In this document: positions 1 to 8,964 of the stretch, one piece after another | Position numbering within the stretch: position 1 is the stretch's first letter | Layout: the number at the start of each line of letters is the position of its first letter | NCBI GenBank assembly: GCA_002404155.1 | Contig: DHJC01000015.1 | Coordinates: forward strand, 25,565-89,564 | Length of the DNA stretch: 64,000 nt | From: Chloroflexi bacterium UBA4730 | GTDB lineage: Bacteria; Chloroflexota; Limnocylindria; P2-11E | Reading direction: 5' to 3' | Position numbers and translations under genes: made by a program | Notes under the pieces: generated by a model | What the model was told of the DNA's origin: nothing | The model's input: the letters and a program-made list of their open reading frames with translations, nothing else | The model's database searches: none

Positions 1-371
1 GTGTTCTGCTCCGCGCCGAGGGCCCGCTCGAGCTCAAGGCGACGCTCGCGCTCGAGGCGCAGCAGCGTCGCGAGGTCTTCGGCGTAGCGCGTGGCCTGGC
101 GCTCGAGAAGCGCGAGCTCCTCGAGCTTGGCTTCGAAGTCCTTCGCGAGGTGCTGTTCGCGCGCGTACACCGCGGCGAAGTCCGTGGCCATCCGGAGGGC
201 CTGCGCGTTCGCCTGCTCCGAAACGCGGATCGCCTGCTGCAGGAGCTGGCGGAAGATCTCGGGGGCCTTCGTTTCCGTCTCGGACTCGGCCGACAGCGTC
301 GGGCCGAGCTCGGCGAGCTCGACGGTCCGGCTTAGGCCGGTATGCAGCGCGGTCGGGCGCTCGCCGTCCAC
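1..371 (-). CDS. coiled-coil protein, N-terminal part (cut by window edge)
   Basis: An open frame runs off the left edge of the window, so only about 123 N-terminal residues are seen. The proposed GTG start lies 10 bases after the stop of the preceding receiver gene, in the same direction. After about 35 residues the sequence is rich in Glu, Leu, Arg and Ala with heptad-like spacing (for example FEAKLEELALLERQ), which suggests a long coiled coil. No catalytic motif is visible in this part. It is the last gene of the signalling operon, so it may carry an output or scaffold domain further downstream, but that is inference. Codon use matches its neighbours. Confidence 0.6.
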   Translation of the reverse strand, partial: MDGERPTALHTGLSRTVELAELGPTLSAESETETKAPEIFRQLLQQAIRVSEQANAQALRMATDFAAVYAREQHLAKDFEAKLEELALLERQATRYAEDLATLLRLERERRLELERALGAEQN

Positions 372-381
372 GAAGGGCTCG

Positions 382-756
382 TCAGGAGGCCGGGGCGAGG
401 ATCGTGCGGATGGTGTCGATGAGCTCGAGCGGCCCGAACGGCTTGGTGAGGTACTGCGCAGCGCCGGCGGCGAAGCCGACCGCGCGATCGCTCTCGCTGT
501 CGTGCGCGGTGAGCATCACGATCGGGATGCCCTTCGTCTCCTCGGCCGACTTCAGCTCGCGGCAGACGTCGAATCCGTTCGGACCGGCGCCCATGTCCAC
601 ATCGAGCAGCATGAGATCGGGACGCTCGGCGCGGGCAATCTCGAGGGCCTTCTGGCCGTTCTCGGCCTCGAGGATCGTCCAGCCCTGCGTCGACAGGGTG
701 ATCCGTACCATCTGGCGGATCGGGACGAGGTCGTCAGCGATCAGCAGCTTCGCCAT
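382..756 (-). CDS. single-domain response regulator (receiver only)
   Basis: A 124-residue CheY-like receiver with no output domain. The N-terminal acidic pair is in LLIADDL, the phospho-acceptor Asp in LMLLDVDMG, the Thr in VMLTAHD and the conserved Lys in YLTKPFGP. The frame is open further upstream to 783, but the ATG at 756 begins directly with the receiver fold (MAKLLIADD) and has an AAAGG-type ribosome site, so it is preferred. It sits last but one in the signalling operon. A hairpin and a TAGAGT box in the 82 bases before it suggest it can also be transcribed on its own. It probably relays phosphate from one of the two upstream kinases. Confidence 0.88.
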   Translation of the reverse strand: MAKLLIADDLVPIRQMVRITLSTQGWTILEAENGQKALEIARAERPDLMLLDVDMGAGPNGFDVCRELKSAEETKGIPIVMLTAHDSESDRAVGFAAGAAQYLTKPFGPLELIDTIRTILAPAS

Positions 757-801
757 GTCGTACGCACCTTTCATCACGGCCACGCGCAGAACGATGACCG
801 A

Positions 802-807
802 ACTCTA
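802..807 (-). promoter_or_regulatory. candidate -10 box TAGAGT for the lone receiver gene
   Basis: TAGAGT read on the minus strand, about 46 bases before the ATG at 756. The same hexamer occurs before selC, the mutasome cassette and the MarR gene in this window. No convincing -35 box is seen. Confidence 0.35.
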
Positions 808-825
808 GGGGGGTTCCGACCCCCC
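808..825. terminator. G6/C6 hairpin after the NarL-type regulator
   Basis: A perfect 6-base-pair stem (GGGGGG and CCCCCC) with a TTCCGA loop, 13-30 bases past the stop of the NarL-type gene. There is no T tract, so termination would be weak or factor-dependent. Confidence 0.4.
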
Positions 826-837
826 GGCGGGGGAAGC

Positions 838-1539
838 TCACACGACCTCCGTCGGACGGGTGGCCGTCTTCTCGCGGGTCCAGGTGTCGAGCGTGATGAC
901 CCCCAACCGGGCGGCTTCCGCGACGGCCTCGAGGCGGGAGTGGGCGCCCAGCTTCCGCAGGATCGCCTGGACATGGGCCCGGAGCGTCGCGCTGGAGATG
1001 CCGAGCTGCTCGGATGCCTGACCGGTCGAGGCGCCTTCGGCGAGCAGCTGGAGGACCTCGAGCTCCCGGGCGGTGAGCGGCTCGAGCGGGCGTGGCCGGG
1101 TCTCGCGCTCGAGGAGGAGCCGCTGGAGCTCGCTCGGGGCGAACAGGATCTCTCCCTGCGCCGCGGCGCGAACGCCTTCGACGACCTCGTCGAACGGCCG
1201 GTCCTTCGTGAGGTGGCCGACCGCGCCGGAGCGCGCGACGTCGGACAGCGTCGTCACCGACGGATCGCCGGTGAGGATGAGGACGGAGGTATCGGGGAGC
1301 GTCGCGCGGACCGTGCGGGCGATGTCGGCGCCGGTGCCATCGGGGAGGTGGTAGTCCGCAAGCACGACATCGGGGCGGAGCTCGGTCATGCGGCGGACGG
1401 CGGCCTGCACGTCGTGCACGACGTCGACGACCTCGATGCCATCCGCGCTCCGAAGCGCCACTCGCAGCAGCTCGGCGAAGAGCCGCTCATCGTCGACGAT
1501 GAGCACCCTCGTGGTGCCTGGTTCGATCCTGTTCGTCAT
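838..1539 (-). CDS. NarL/LuxR-family response regulator
   Basis: A 233-residue DNA-binding response regulator. The receiver domain covers about residues 9-125, with the acidic pocket in VLIVDDE, the acceptor Asp in VVLADYHLP, and Thr and Lys in LILTGDP and HLTKDRP. A LuxR-type helix-turn-helix occupies about 165-228, beginning PLTARELEVLQLLAEG and containing the recognition region QLGISSATLRAHV. The ATG at 1539 overlaps the TGA of the upstream REC/HD-GYP gene (ATGA), so the two are translationally coupled. An open frame upstream of this ATG is Arg-rich shadow sequence and was not included. It is the only clear transcription factor in the operon. Confidence 0.92.
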   Translation of the reverse strand: MTNRIEPGTTRVLIVDDERLFAELLRVALRSADGIEVVDVVHDVQAAVRRMTELRPDVVLADYHLPDGTGADIARTVRATLPDTSVLILTGDPSVTTLSDVARSGAVGHLTKDRPFDEVVEGVRAAAQGEILFAPSELQRLLLERETRPRPLEPLTARELEVLQLLAEGASTGQASEQLGISSATLRAHVQAILRKLGAHSRLEAVAEAARLGVITLDTWTREKTATRPTEVV

Positions 1540-2840
1540 GCCCCCGCCGCCTCCCCTCGATCGTGGCCGCGGACACCCGTGGCGAGCGCCGCGACCACGG
1601 CCGCGTCGAGCTCGCCGCGCTGCACGCACTGCTGAAGGATCTGCACTGCCGCATCTGCTGACATCGCCGGCCGGTCGGGCCGCGCGATGCGCAGCGCCTC
1701 GTAGCGGTCGGCGACCGCGACGATGCGCACCTCGAGGGGGATCTGCGGCGCCTTGAGCCCATCGGGGTAGCCGCTGCCGTCGAGGTGCTCGTGATGCGAG
1801 CGCACCATCGGCAGCAGCCGCGCGAGCGGACGGAACGGAGCGAGGAGCTCTTGCCCGAGGGCAGGATGCTGCTCGATCTGCTTGCGCTCCGCGAGCGTGA
1901 GCTCGCTCCGGCTGCGCACGAGTCCGAGCGGGAGCTTCGTGTTGCCGATGTCGCGGAGCAGCGCGCCGACGCGGATCGTCTGGCAGCTCGCGGCGTCGAG
2001 ACCGAGGGCCTTCGCGATGCCGACGGCACGGCTCGCGACCCGCTCGCTGTGCCCCGCGGTCGCCCGGTCGTGCGACTCGAACGCCATCGCGAGCGCGATG
2101 AGCGCGTCCGCGGCGGCATCGACGTCGCGGCCGAGCTCCCGCTCGCGGACCGCGAGGTCCGCGATTCGCGCGAGCTCGTCGTTCAGGACGACGGTATCCG
2201 GGCTCATCGGGGCGCCCGCGGGAGCGACTCGCAGGACGGCGGGCCCCTCGTTCCCCATCCGGCTGGCGACGCTCGCGTCCCCGTCGACGAGGAGGAGATC
2301 GACCGCCCGCCCCTCGGCGCCGGCGGCGATGATCTCGAATTTCGGCCCGAGGATCAGCTCGGCGCGCTCGCGCCGACCCTGATCGGTGAGCGCGATGATG
2401 GCCGTCGGGCGGCCGACGGGCGCACTCTCCGCGGGCTTGGAGAGCCGCGGCGAGCGGATCCGGCGTGACTGGCTGAGCACCGCGTCGACGCGGGCCAGCA
2501 GCTCCGCCGGATGGAACGGCTTCGTGAGGTAGTCGGACGCGCCGCAGGAGAGCCCGCGGACCTTGTCGAAGACGTCGCCGCGCGCCGACAGGAAGATGAC
2601 GGGGATATCCGCCGTCGCGCTGTCACTCTTCACCTGCAGACACACGTCGTACCCGTCCGTGTCGGGCAGGCCGACATCGAGCAGGACGAGGTCTGGGTGC
2701 AGCTCGCGGATGAGCGCCAGGCCGTCGCCGCCGGTCCGGCCCACCGAGACGCTCATCCCGTTCGCCTGGAGGCGCCGCTGGAGGACATCGGCCGACGCCG
2801 GGTCGTCCTCGACGACCACGACGCTCGTGTCGTTCTGCAT
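1536..2840 (-). CDS. receiver protein with a degenerate HD-GYP domain
   Basis: A 434-residue protein with an N-terminal receiver (acidic pair in VVVVEDD, acceptor in LVLLDVGLPDTDGYD, Lys in YLTKPFHP), a linker, and a C-terminal HD-GYP-like domain. HD-GYP proteins hydrolyse cyclic di-GMP and need the HD metal ligands. Here the expected HDIGK reads RDIGNTKLP, so the metal-binding His is Arg, and the HHERxDGxGYP block reads HHEHLDGSGYPDG. The GYP signature is kept but the active centre looks damaged, so it may bind rather than cleave the nucleotide (inference). The ATG at 2840 lies 5 bases after the preceding stop, behind a GGGGGAGG ribosome site. Confidence 0.88.
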   Translation of the reverse strand: MQNDTSVVVVEDDPASADVLQRRLQANGMSVSVGRTGGDGLALIRELHPDLVLLDVGLPDTDGYDVCLQVKSDSATADIPVIFLSARGDVFDKVRGLSCGASDYLTKPFHPAELLARVDAVLSQSRRIRSPRLSKPAESAPVGRPTAIIALTDQGRRERAELILGPKFEIIAAGAEGRAVDLLLVDGDASVASRMGNEGPAVLRVAPAGAPMSPDTVVLNDELARIADLAVRERELGRDVDAAADALIALAMAFESHDRATAGHSERVASRAVGIAKALGLDAASCQTIRVGALLRDIGNTKLPLGLVRSRSELTLAERKQIEQHPALGQELLAPFRPLARLLPMVRSHHEHLDGSGYPDGLKAPQIPLEVRIVAVADRYEALRIARPDRPAMSADAAVQILQQCVQRGELDAAVVAALATGVRGHDRGEAAGA

Positions 2841-2845
2841 GACGG

Positions 2846-3604
2846 TCAAGACTTCGCCTCCCCCAGGAGATGACGCATCGCGACGACGAACTTCGACGGA
2901 CGGTCCGCGGGTGCGCGCTGGCGAAGGTAGCCGTGGAGCTCCTCGGCCCACGCGGGCAGCTCGCCGAGCCATTTCATCTCGATGACGACATCGGTCTCAC
3001 GCGCGAGGATCGGCCCGATCCGGATCGGCACGGCGTCGTCGCTGTTCGTCGTCCACGGTACCGCGAGGTAGATGAGGTTGTGATCGGCGGTGATGCGGAT
3101 CCGGTCGTCCGGCGCCGCGTACGCGAGGCGGTTGTACTGCGTGACGACCACCGGCCGCGCCCCGGCGCGCACCAGCTCGGCGGCCTTTTGGCCGAGCCCG
3201 CCCGAGGCGTCGGTGAGATCGGTCTCCCCGCGCAGGAACGCCGGCACGACATCGCCGGCGATCTCGAATCGCTCCTTGCGCGACATGTCGACCGTGTCTT
3301 CCTTCAGCTCGAGCCACACGCGCGCGCTCGTGAAGGCCTCGTCCGGCCGCGTGCGGTGGTACTCGCGAAACCGCAGCCGCAGGGCCTGGCCCGCCACGGC
3401 GGCGCGATAGATGGCCCAGTCGTAGGTGTCGCAGTACGCCGTCGTCGACCACTGGTACGGCCGATCGTCGCGCGCGAGCTGCAGGTGCGAGCCGGCCGTG
3501 CGCATGACGAGGCGCGCGAGCTCCTCGCTCGCGATGAAGCGGTCCTCGTGACGCGGCACGCTTTCGGGCTGCGCCGAGCGGTCGGCCTGCATCTCGGAGG
3601 TCAT
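2846..3604 (-). CDS. VTC-domain protein (polyphosphate polymerase type)
   Basis: A 252-residue protein of the VTC/CYTH tunnel fold. Visible family blocks are YCDTYDWAIYR, the basic strand LRLRFREYHR, the acidic/basic pair LELKEDTVDMSRKERF, the YNRLAYAAPDDRIRIT strand, VVIEMKW near residue 210 and RPSKFVVAM near the C-terminus. In yeast Vtc4 the equivalent Arg, Lys and Glu residues line the tunnel that builds polyphosphate from ATP. No membrane segment is seen, so the protein is probably cytoplasmic. Its start overlaps the stop of the carrier gene (ATGA). Bacterial VTC proteins are usually found with CotH or DUF4956 genes; here it sits among kinases, receivers and a nucleotide-carrier-like protein. 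Confidence 0.85.
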   Translation of the reverse strand: MTSEMQADRSAQPESVPRHEDRFIASEELARLVMRTAGSHLQLARDDRPYQWSTTAYCDTYDWAIYRAAVAGQALRLRFREYHRTRPDEAFTSARVWLELKEDTVDMSRKERFEIAGDVVPAFLRGETDLTDASGGLGQKAAELVRAGARPVVVTQYNRLAYAAPDDRIRITADHNLIYLAVPWTTNSDDAVPIRIGPILARETDVVIEMKWLGELPAWAEELHGYLRQRAPADRPSKFVVAMRHLLGEAKS

Positions 3605-5082
3605 TCGGTGTTCCCCGCCGCGACTCGCAGCTTGCCGCGACGTGTGAGCGCGAGCCGCACCCGGGCTTCGATGTCAGCGCTGCTCTCGCCGAGGAGCCCT
3701 TGCAGCTCCGCCGTCGGGACCGCGCGGCCTTCGCCATGCAGCATCTGGGACGCGTTGCGCCGCAGCTCCGGATCTTCGGAGCGGAGGTTCTGGATGATCC
3801 GCCGGCCGAGCGCGCGGCGGAGCGACACCGTGTTCACGACGAACAGCGCAGAACAGACGGTGCCGAACCCGAGGACGACCTGCGGGCTTGCACTGATCGC
3901 GCCGGCGATGAGCACGAGCGCCGCGCCGATCTCGGCGACCGCGTTGAGGCCGCCGGAGAAGAACGCACGCGCCCGAGGACGGACGGTCGAAGCGACCTGG
4001 CTGTAGATGATCTGCGTCGCCGGCAGGTGCACCGCCGGGATGACGATCCGCTCCGCCGCCTGCAGCAGCACCGCGATGAGCAGCCCGGCGCCCGCGGCGA
4101 GGCCGAAGTACGTCCCGGCGCCGAACGTCGCGAGGTACCAGAGCGGGAAGGCGAAGATGACGACCGACACACCCAGCCGGCGGATGAGCCCGCCGGTGAG
4201 GAACGTCTGGATGCCGAGGGCGACGATCGAGCCGCTCGTATAGACGGAGGCGTAGAGGAGCGTGTAGTCGTCCTGCGACTGCTGCAGCGTTCCGGCCCTC
4301 GACGCGGCGTCGAGCCCGGCCGCGAACAGGTAGTTCGCGATCTGCATGAGGAAGTACCAGAAAAAGATGTTCACTCCGAACGGCCGCAGGAGCTTGTCCC
4401 GCGACACGAGCTTGTAACCGTTCAACGAGCCTGCCATGCGCTCGCCGATGCTCTTCGGCTGGCCCTTCTCTACGGCGACCGCGCCTTCCCCTTCCGGCAG
4501 GTGTCGGCGGAACAGGATGAGGATCACGAAGGCGAGGGCGAAGCCGGCGGCCTCGATGGCCATGAACGATTCGGAGTGGATCACGGGCGTCAGCGCCGCG
4601 GCCATGAAGCCGCCGACGATCTTCCCGACGAGCAGCGAGCCGGCGAACAGCGGGAAGATCCGCTTGCTCTGCTCGCTGTCGAAGAGGTTGCCCACGTACA
4701 CCCAGAAGATCAGGTAGATGGTGTCCTTCACGACCTGCGCGAGCACGTACGTGAACCAGTAGTCGGTGCTCGTCACCGGCAGGAGCACCTGCGCCGCGAC
4801 CGACAGCACCGTCACAATGCCGACGTACCAGATGAACAGATCGCGCCGGCGCATCCGGCCGACGAGCGAGAAGATGACGCTCGACGCGACGAGCAGGACG
4901 ACGGGCGCGATCACGTAGGCGATCGGCAGGTACTTCACGCCGACGCTCTTGATGAAGATCGAGTTCGAGCCGACCTTGCCCACCCAGTTCGCGACCACGG
5001 TGATCGAGAGCAGGGTGTAGAGCAGGCCCACGATCCCGCGCTCCGCGCGCCGCACCGGATAGAGGCTGCGGAGCCAGATCAC
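3601..5082 (-). CDS. ATP/ADP-translocase-like membrane carrier (NTT/MFS type)
   Basis: A 493-residue polytopic membrane protein with about 12 hydrophobic segments and a soluble C-terminal tail of about 70 residues (from LGRRIIQNLRSEDPELRRN) with HEAT-like helices. The overall pattern, with GKVGSNSIFIKSVGVKYLPIAYVIAP near the N-terminus and VKDTIYLIFWVYVGNLFDSEQSKRIFPLFAG in the middle, resembles NTP/NDP exchange translocases and their free-living relatives. The substrate cannot be read from the sequence. Its ATG overlaps the upstream kinase stop (ATGA) and its stop overlaps the VTC start, so kinase, carrier and VTC protein are made together. Whether it moves nucleotides or is a membrane-embedded signalling part is open. 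Confidence 0.75.
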   Translation of the reverse strand: MIWLRSLYPVRRAERGIVGLLYTLLSITVVANWVGKVGSNSIFIKSVGVKYLPIAYVIAPVVLLVASSVIFSLVGRMRRRDLFIWYVGIVTVLSVAAQVLLPVTSTDYWFTYVLAQVVKDTIYLIFWVYVGNLFDSEQSKRIFPLFAGSLLVGKIVGGFMAAALTPVIHSESFMAIEAAGFALAFVILILFRRHLPEGEGAVAVEKGQPKSIGERMAGSLNGYKLVSRDKLLRPFGVNIFFWYFLMQIANYLFAAGLDAASRAGTLQQSQDDYTLLYASVYTSGSIVALGIQTFLTGGLIRRLGVSVVIFAFPLWYLATFGAGTYFGLAAGAGLLIAVLLQAAERIVIPAVHLPATQIIYSQVASTVRPRARAFFSGGLNAVAEIGAALVLIAGAISASPQVVLGFGTVCSALFVVNTVSLRRALGRRIIQNLRSEDPELRRNASQMLHGEGRAVPTAELQGLLGESSADIEARVRLALTRRGKLRVAAGNTE

Positions 5083-6638
5083 GCCGTCACCGCCTCGGCG
5101 GGCGCCACGCGGGACGCCGACGGGATGGTGAACTCGACGATGGCGCCGGGCTGGCCACCGTTGGCGACCCCGATCTTGCCGCCGTGGAGCTCGACCGCGA
5201 GCTTGCAGAACGCCAGGCCGAGCCCCGTGCCACCGCGGCTCCGTCCGGTGTCGGTCTGGTAGAAGCGATCGAAGACGTGCGCAGCGTCGGCCTCGGGGAT
5301 GCCCGGGCCGGTATCGGTGACGCGCACGACGATGCTGTCCGCGGACGAGAGCTCGGCCTCGATCGTGACGGTGCCGCCGCCGGGCGTGTGCTTGATCGCG
5401 TTCGAGATCAGGTTCGTGAGCACGCGCACGATCAGCGCGGCGTCGATGAAGACCGTCGAGTCGTCCGGGATGTGCTCGACGAGCGCGATCCCCTTGGCCA
5501 TCGCCTCGGGCGTGAGCTGCGCGAAGCTCCGCCGGACGACGTCGCCGAGCTTGTTCACCGCGGCGACGGCCTCAAGGCGGCCCTCTTCCATCTTGTAGAC
5601 GTCGAGGAGCGCGTTGACCATGCGGAGGACCTCGGCGATGTTCGCCTCCGAGAGGCCGAGCAGCTGCGCGAACTCCGGGCGGTCGGGGGTGAGCTCACCC
5701 ATGCGCGCGAGCTGGAGGAACGCGACCACGCTGTTCGCGAGGTTCCGGATGTCGTGGCCGAGCATGCCGATGAGCTCTTGCCGCGAGCCCTCGAGCCGCT
5801 GCAGATCCTCGTTCTTGCGGCGCAGATCGTCCTGCAGCCGCTTCATGTAGATGGCGTTCCGGACGCGGGCGAAGAGCTCCACCGGCTCGACCGGTTTGTT
5901 CACGTACATCATCCCGCCGGCCTCGAAACCCGCGGCCACGTCCTCCGGACGATCGCGCGCGGTCACGAAGACGACCGGGATGTTCGCGGTCTTCGGGTCA
6001 CCCTTCAGCAGCTTCGTCGCCTGCCAGCCGTCGAGGCCGGGCATCATGATGTCCATCAGGATCAGGTCGGGCTGTTCCTTCGTCGCGACCGCGATCGCGT
6101 CGTGGCCGTTGTTCGCGGTCAGCGTCTCGTAGCCGTTCCCGCTCAGCCGGCGCACGATGAGCTCGACGTTCGCCGGCTCGTCGTCGACGACCAGGACCTT
6201 GCCCAAACGCTCGGACGGCTCGATGCCCGACGCAGGGAGCTCCGCCGGACGTGTGGCGACCTTTGGCGCGGAGCCATCCAGGAAGTACCGGTTCAGGACC
6301 GCGCGCAGCTCCGCCGGCGCGTAGGGCTTCGTGACGAAGTCGTTGCAGCCGGCCTCGCGGGCGCGTTCGCGGTCGGCCTGCATCGCGAGCGCCGACACGG
6401 CGACGATCGGGATCTCGGCGGCCCACGGCTCTTCGCGGATCGCGCGGGTGACGGACCAGCCGTCGAGCTTCGGCAGCAACAGGTCGACGAGGATGGCGTC
6501 CGGGTGCTCGCGGCGGGCCATCTCGAGCCCGGCGAGGCCGTCGGTCGCGGTCAGGGCGTCGTGCCCGGCGCCGCGCACGATGCGCCGCGCGACGTCGAGG
6601 TTGTTGGCCTCGTCTTCGATGATCAGGATCCTCGCCAT
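5079..6638 (-). CDS. hybrid histidine kinase with two N-terminal receivers
   Basis: A 519-residue soluble protein ordered receiver, receiver, HisKA, HATPase. Receiver 1 (about 1-120) has IIEDEAN, ILVDLLLPKLDGW and FVTKPYAP. Receiver 2 (about 145-265) has VVDDEPAN, ILMDIMMPGLDGW and YVNKPVEP. The dimerisation/phospho-acceptor His is in MLGHDIRN. The ATP-binding domain has NLISNAIKHTPGG, DTGPGIPE and GGTGLGLAF. There is no membrane segment, so input must come by phosphotransfer, probably from the membrane kinase encoded immediately before it (1-base overlap TGATG). The double-receiver front end suggests phosphate integration from more than one source. Confidence 0.92.
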   Translation of the reverse strand: MARILIIEDEANNLDVARRIVRGAGHDALTATDGLAGLEMARREHPDAILVDLLLPKLDGWSVTRAIREEPWAAEIPIVAVSALAMQADRERAREAGCNDFVTKPYAPAELRAVLNRYFLDGSAPKVATRPAELPASGIEPSERLGKVLVVDDEPANVELIVRRLSGNGYETLTANNGHDAIAVATKEQPDLILMDIMMPGLDGWQATKLLKGDPKTANIPVVFVTARDRPEDVAAGFEAGGMMYVNKPVEPVELFARVRNAIYMKRLQDDLRRKNEDLQRLEGSRQELIGMLGHDIRNLANSVVAFLQLARMGELTPDRPEFAQLLGLSEANIAEVLRMVNALLDVYKMEEGRLEAVAAVNKLGDVVRRSFAQLTPEAMAKGIALVEHIPDDSTVFIDAALIVRVLTNLISNAIKHTPGGGTVTIEAELSSADSIVVRVTDTGPGIPEADAAHVFDRFYQTDTGRSRGGTGLGLAFCKLAVELHGGKIGVANGGQPGAIVEFTIPSASRVAPAEAVTA

Positions 6639-8935
6639 CAGTCGGCTCCCGCGACGGCCGCGGTCGCACGCACGTGGACCGGCATCGTGAAGCTGAAGAT
6701 GGCCCCGCCGTTCGCGCCGCTCTCGACCCAGATCCGGCCGCCGTGCAGCGCGACCAGGCGCTTGCTGATGGCCAGGCCGAGACCCGTACCGCCGTAGCGG
6801 CGGGTCGTGGACGCGTCGGCCTGACGGAACTCGTCGAAGATGTACGCCTGCGCCTCGGCGCTGATGCCGATGCCGGTGTCGGCCACGGCGAGCGTGACCC
6901 AGCCATCGCCGCTCGTTGCCGAGACCGTCACCGCGCCCGAGTCGGTGAACTTGACCGCGTTCGACATGAGGTTGACCAGCACCTGACGGAAGCGCGCCCG
7001 ATCGGCGAGGATCGTCGGAAGGTCGGCCGGGATGTTCGCGCGCACGGCGAGCTCCTTCGCGTCCGAGTGCGGGCGGACGAGGGCGAGGACGTCCTCGACG
7101 ATCGGCCGGACGTCGACCTCTTCGACGTTGATCTCCATCCGGCCCGCCTCGATCTTCGACAGGTCGAGGAGGCCGTTGATGAGACCAAGGAGGTTGTCGG
7201 CGGCCGTCGTCACCCGCTGGAGGTCGGCCTCCTGCTGCGAGTTCAGCTCGCCGTCGAGGCCATCGAGCATCAGCTTCGAGTAGCCGATGATCGCGTTCAT
7301 CGGGGTGCGCAGCTCATGCGACACGTTCGCGAGGAACTCGCTCTTCAACCGGTTGGCACGCTCGAGCTGGAAGTTGTTGTCCCGGAGCTCGCCGACGAGG
7401 TCGGCGTTCTCTTTCGCGACGGACACGAGCCGAGCGACGGTGCGGAGGGTCCGAGCCTCCGACTCGGTGATCTCGGCTTCGCCCTTGAAGTACACGGACA
7501 GCAGGCCGGTGATGAGACCACGGGTCGAGAGCGGCACGTGCGCCGCGCTGCGGAGCACCCCGTACGGCATGTCCGAGCGCTGGACGACGTCCGGATCCCC
7601 CGTCTTGCCGCTAAGGACGTCCGTCGCGATCGACGTGGCCGTGTCCGGCTCGATGTTCGCCGTGCTCGCGGACGCGAGGCCGCCGGCCGTGCCCTCGCGC
7701 AGCACGATCGCGGCGGCATCCGCCTTCACGAGCGACACCAGCCGGCTCAGCGATTCGGCGAAGATCCGCTCGCGGTCCGTGACGCCGACGACGGCATCCG
7801 AGACCGCGTTCACGGTTCGGACCTCGTCAAGGTATTCCTGCTGCGCGCGATCGCGTTCCTGGAGCGAACGGGCCATCGTGTCGAATGCGCGCTCGAGCGT
7901 GCCGACCTCGTAGGAGGACCGCGCGTCGATCCGCACGCCCAGGTCGCCGGCCTCGATCTTCTGCGCCGCGTCGGCCAGATGCTCGAGCGGCGCGGTGATC
8001 GTGCGCGCCGATCGATAGGAAAGGACCACGACCGCCGCCATGACGCCCACCAGGAGCACGCCGAGGATGATGAAGAGGGAGCGCCCGGCCTCCTCGACCG
8101 GCGCCGCGGCCACGAGGACGCCCAGCAGCAGGGGGTCGGCGTTCGCGGTGTGGGTGCGCTCCAGCGTGAAGATCCCGAAGTAGTTCGCGCCGTTCACGTT
8201 GATGGTCTTGGAGACCAGGTCGCTCGGCGAGTTGTCGACGTCCGCGCTGGTCGGGAACTGCGCGATCTCGTCGCTGTCGATCCCGATGGTCGCCGCGCGG
8301 GGCTGGCCACGCCAGAGGATCGCGAGCTCGGAGTCCGAGCTCGCCTGGATCGCTTGCAGGAAGGGCACGTCGAGGACCGTGCCGACCATGACGTAACCGA
8401 GCACGACCGCGTTCGTATCATCGCGAACGATCGAGAGCGCCCGCACGGTCACGCCAGCGGGCTCGTCGTACAGCACGTAGGCCTGCTCGGGGCTGGCGTT
8501 GGCCCGGGCAAGCAGATCGGGCCCGAGCTTCTCGTCGGGCGCGATGTCCTGGCCACCGGTGATGACCAGACCGGTCGCGTCGGCGTAGCTCAGGATGTCG
8601 GCACCGATGCTCGATTTCGCGAAGATGAGGAACTGCTGAATCTCGGCGACCTTGGCCGGCGTGTTGCTGGCGATGAGGTCAGAGGCGAGACGCTTGGTCG
8701 TGGGCAGGCCGGCCACGAAGCGTGCGCCGCGGGTCGCGGTCACGACGCGCTCTTCGATGGCCGCCGTCGCAGTGTTCCCGATCACGTGGGCCTCGTCCTG
8801 GAACCGTGCCTGGACGAGGTTGTTGGACACGTACTGGGCGACGAACACGATCACCAGAGCCGCAAGGACGCTGACCGTCGCCGTGCGGAGCACGAGCACG
8901 CGCAGCAGGCTCGGCGGTGCGATCCGTCGCAGCAT
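6638..8935 (-). CDS. membrane sensor histidine kinase (extracytoplasmic sensor, HAMP, GAF-like, HisKA, HATPase)
   Basis: A 765-residue kinase. Membrane segment 1 is near residues 12-32, followed by an extracytoplasmic sensor of about 240 residues of the CACHE/CHASE size class, segment 2 (LFIILGVLLVGVMAAVVVLSY), a HAMP linker (ITAPLEHLADAAQKIEAGDL), a GAF-like region, HisKA with the phospho-acceptor in NVSHELRTPMN, and HATPase with NLMSNAVKFT, DTGIGIS and GGTGLGLAISKRL. The start is the ATG at 8935, 29 bases after the stop of the PstS-like lipoprotein gene, so the periplasmic binding protein is a plausible ligand presenter for this kinase. That link is inference. Confidence 0.93.
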   Translation of the reverse strand: MLRRIAPPSLLRVLVLRTATVSVLAALVIVFVAQYVSNNLVQARFQDEAHVIGNTATAAIEERVVTATRGARFVAGLPTTKRLASDLIASNTPAKVAEIQQFLIFAKSSIGADILSYADATGLVITGGQDIAPDEKLGPDLLARANASPEQAYVLYDEPAGVTVRALSIVRDDTNAVVLGYVMVGTVLDVPFLQAIQASSDSELAILWRGQPRAATIGIDSDEIAQFPTSADVDNSPSDLVSKTINVNGANYFGIFTLERTHTANADPLLLGVLVAAAPVEEAGRSLFIILGVLLVGVMAAVVVLSYRSARTITAPLEHLADAAQKIEAGDLGVRIDARSSYEVGTLERAFDTMARSLQERDRAQQEYLDEVRTVNAVSDAVVGVTDRERIFAESLSRLVSLVKADAAAIVLREGTAGGLASASTANIEPDTATSIATDVLSGKTGDPDVVQRSDMPYGVLRSAAHVPLSTRGLITGLLSVYFKGEAEITESEARTLRTVARLVSVAKENADLVGELRDNNFQLERANRLKSEFLANVSHELRTPMNAIIGYSKLMLDGLDGELNSQQEADLQRVTTAADNLLGLINGLLDLSKIEAGRMEINVEEVDVRPIVEDVLALVRPHSDAKELAVRANIPADLPTILADRARFRQVLVNLMSNAVKFTDSGAVTVSATSGDGWVTLAVADTGIGISAEAQAYIFDEFRQADASTTRRYGGTGLGLAISKRLVALHGGRIWVESGANGGAIFSFTMPVHVRATAAVAGAD

Positions 8936-8964
8936 CAGATATCTCTCGCCCTATCTCTTCGTGC

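Noticed and set aside
91..1635. Long plus-strand open frame (514 codons)
   Set aside because: It lies antisense to two response regulators with intact receiver and helix-turn-helix motifs. Its translation is Arg/Gly/Glu-rich without any fold, as expected for a shadow frame in GC-rich DNA.
3700..5262. Plus-strand open frame of 520 codons
   Set aside because: Antisense to the carrier gene; highly charged low-complexity translation, no start signal.
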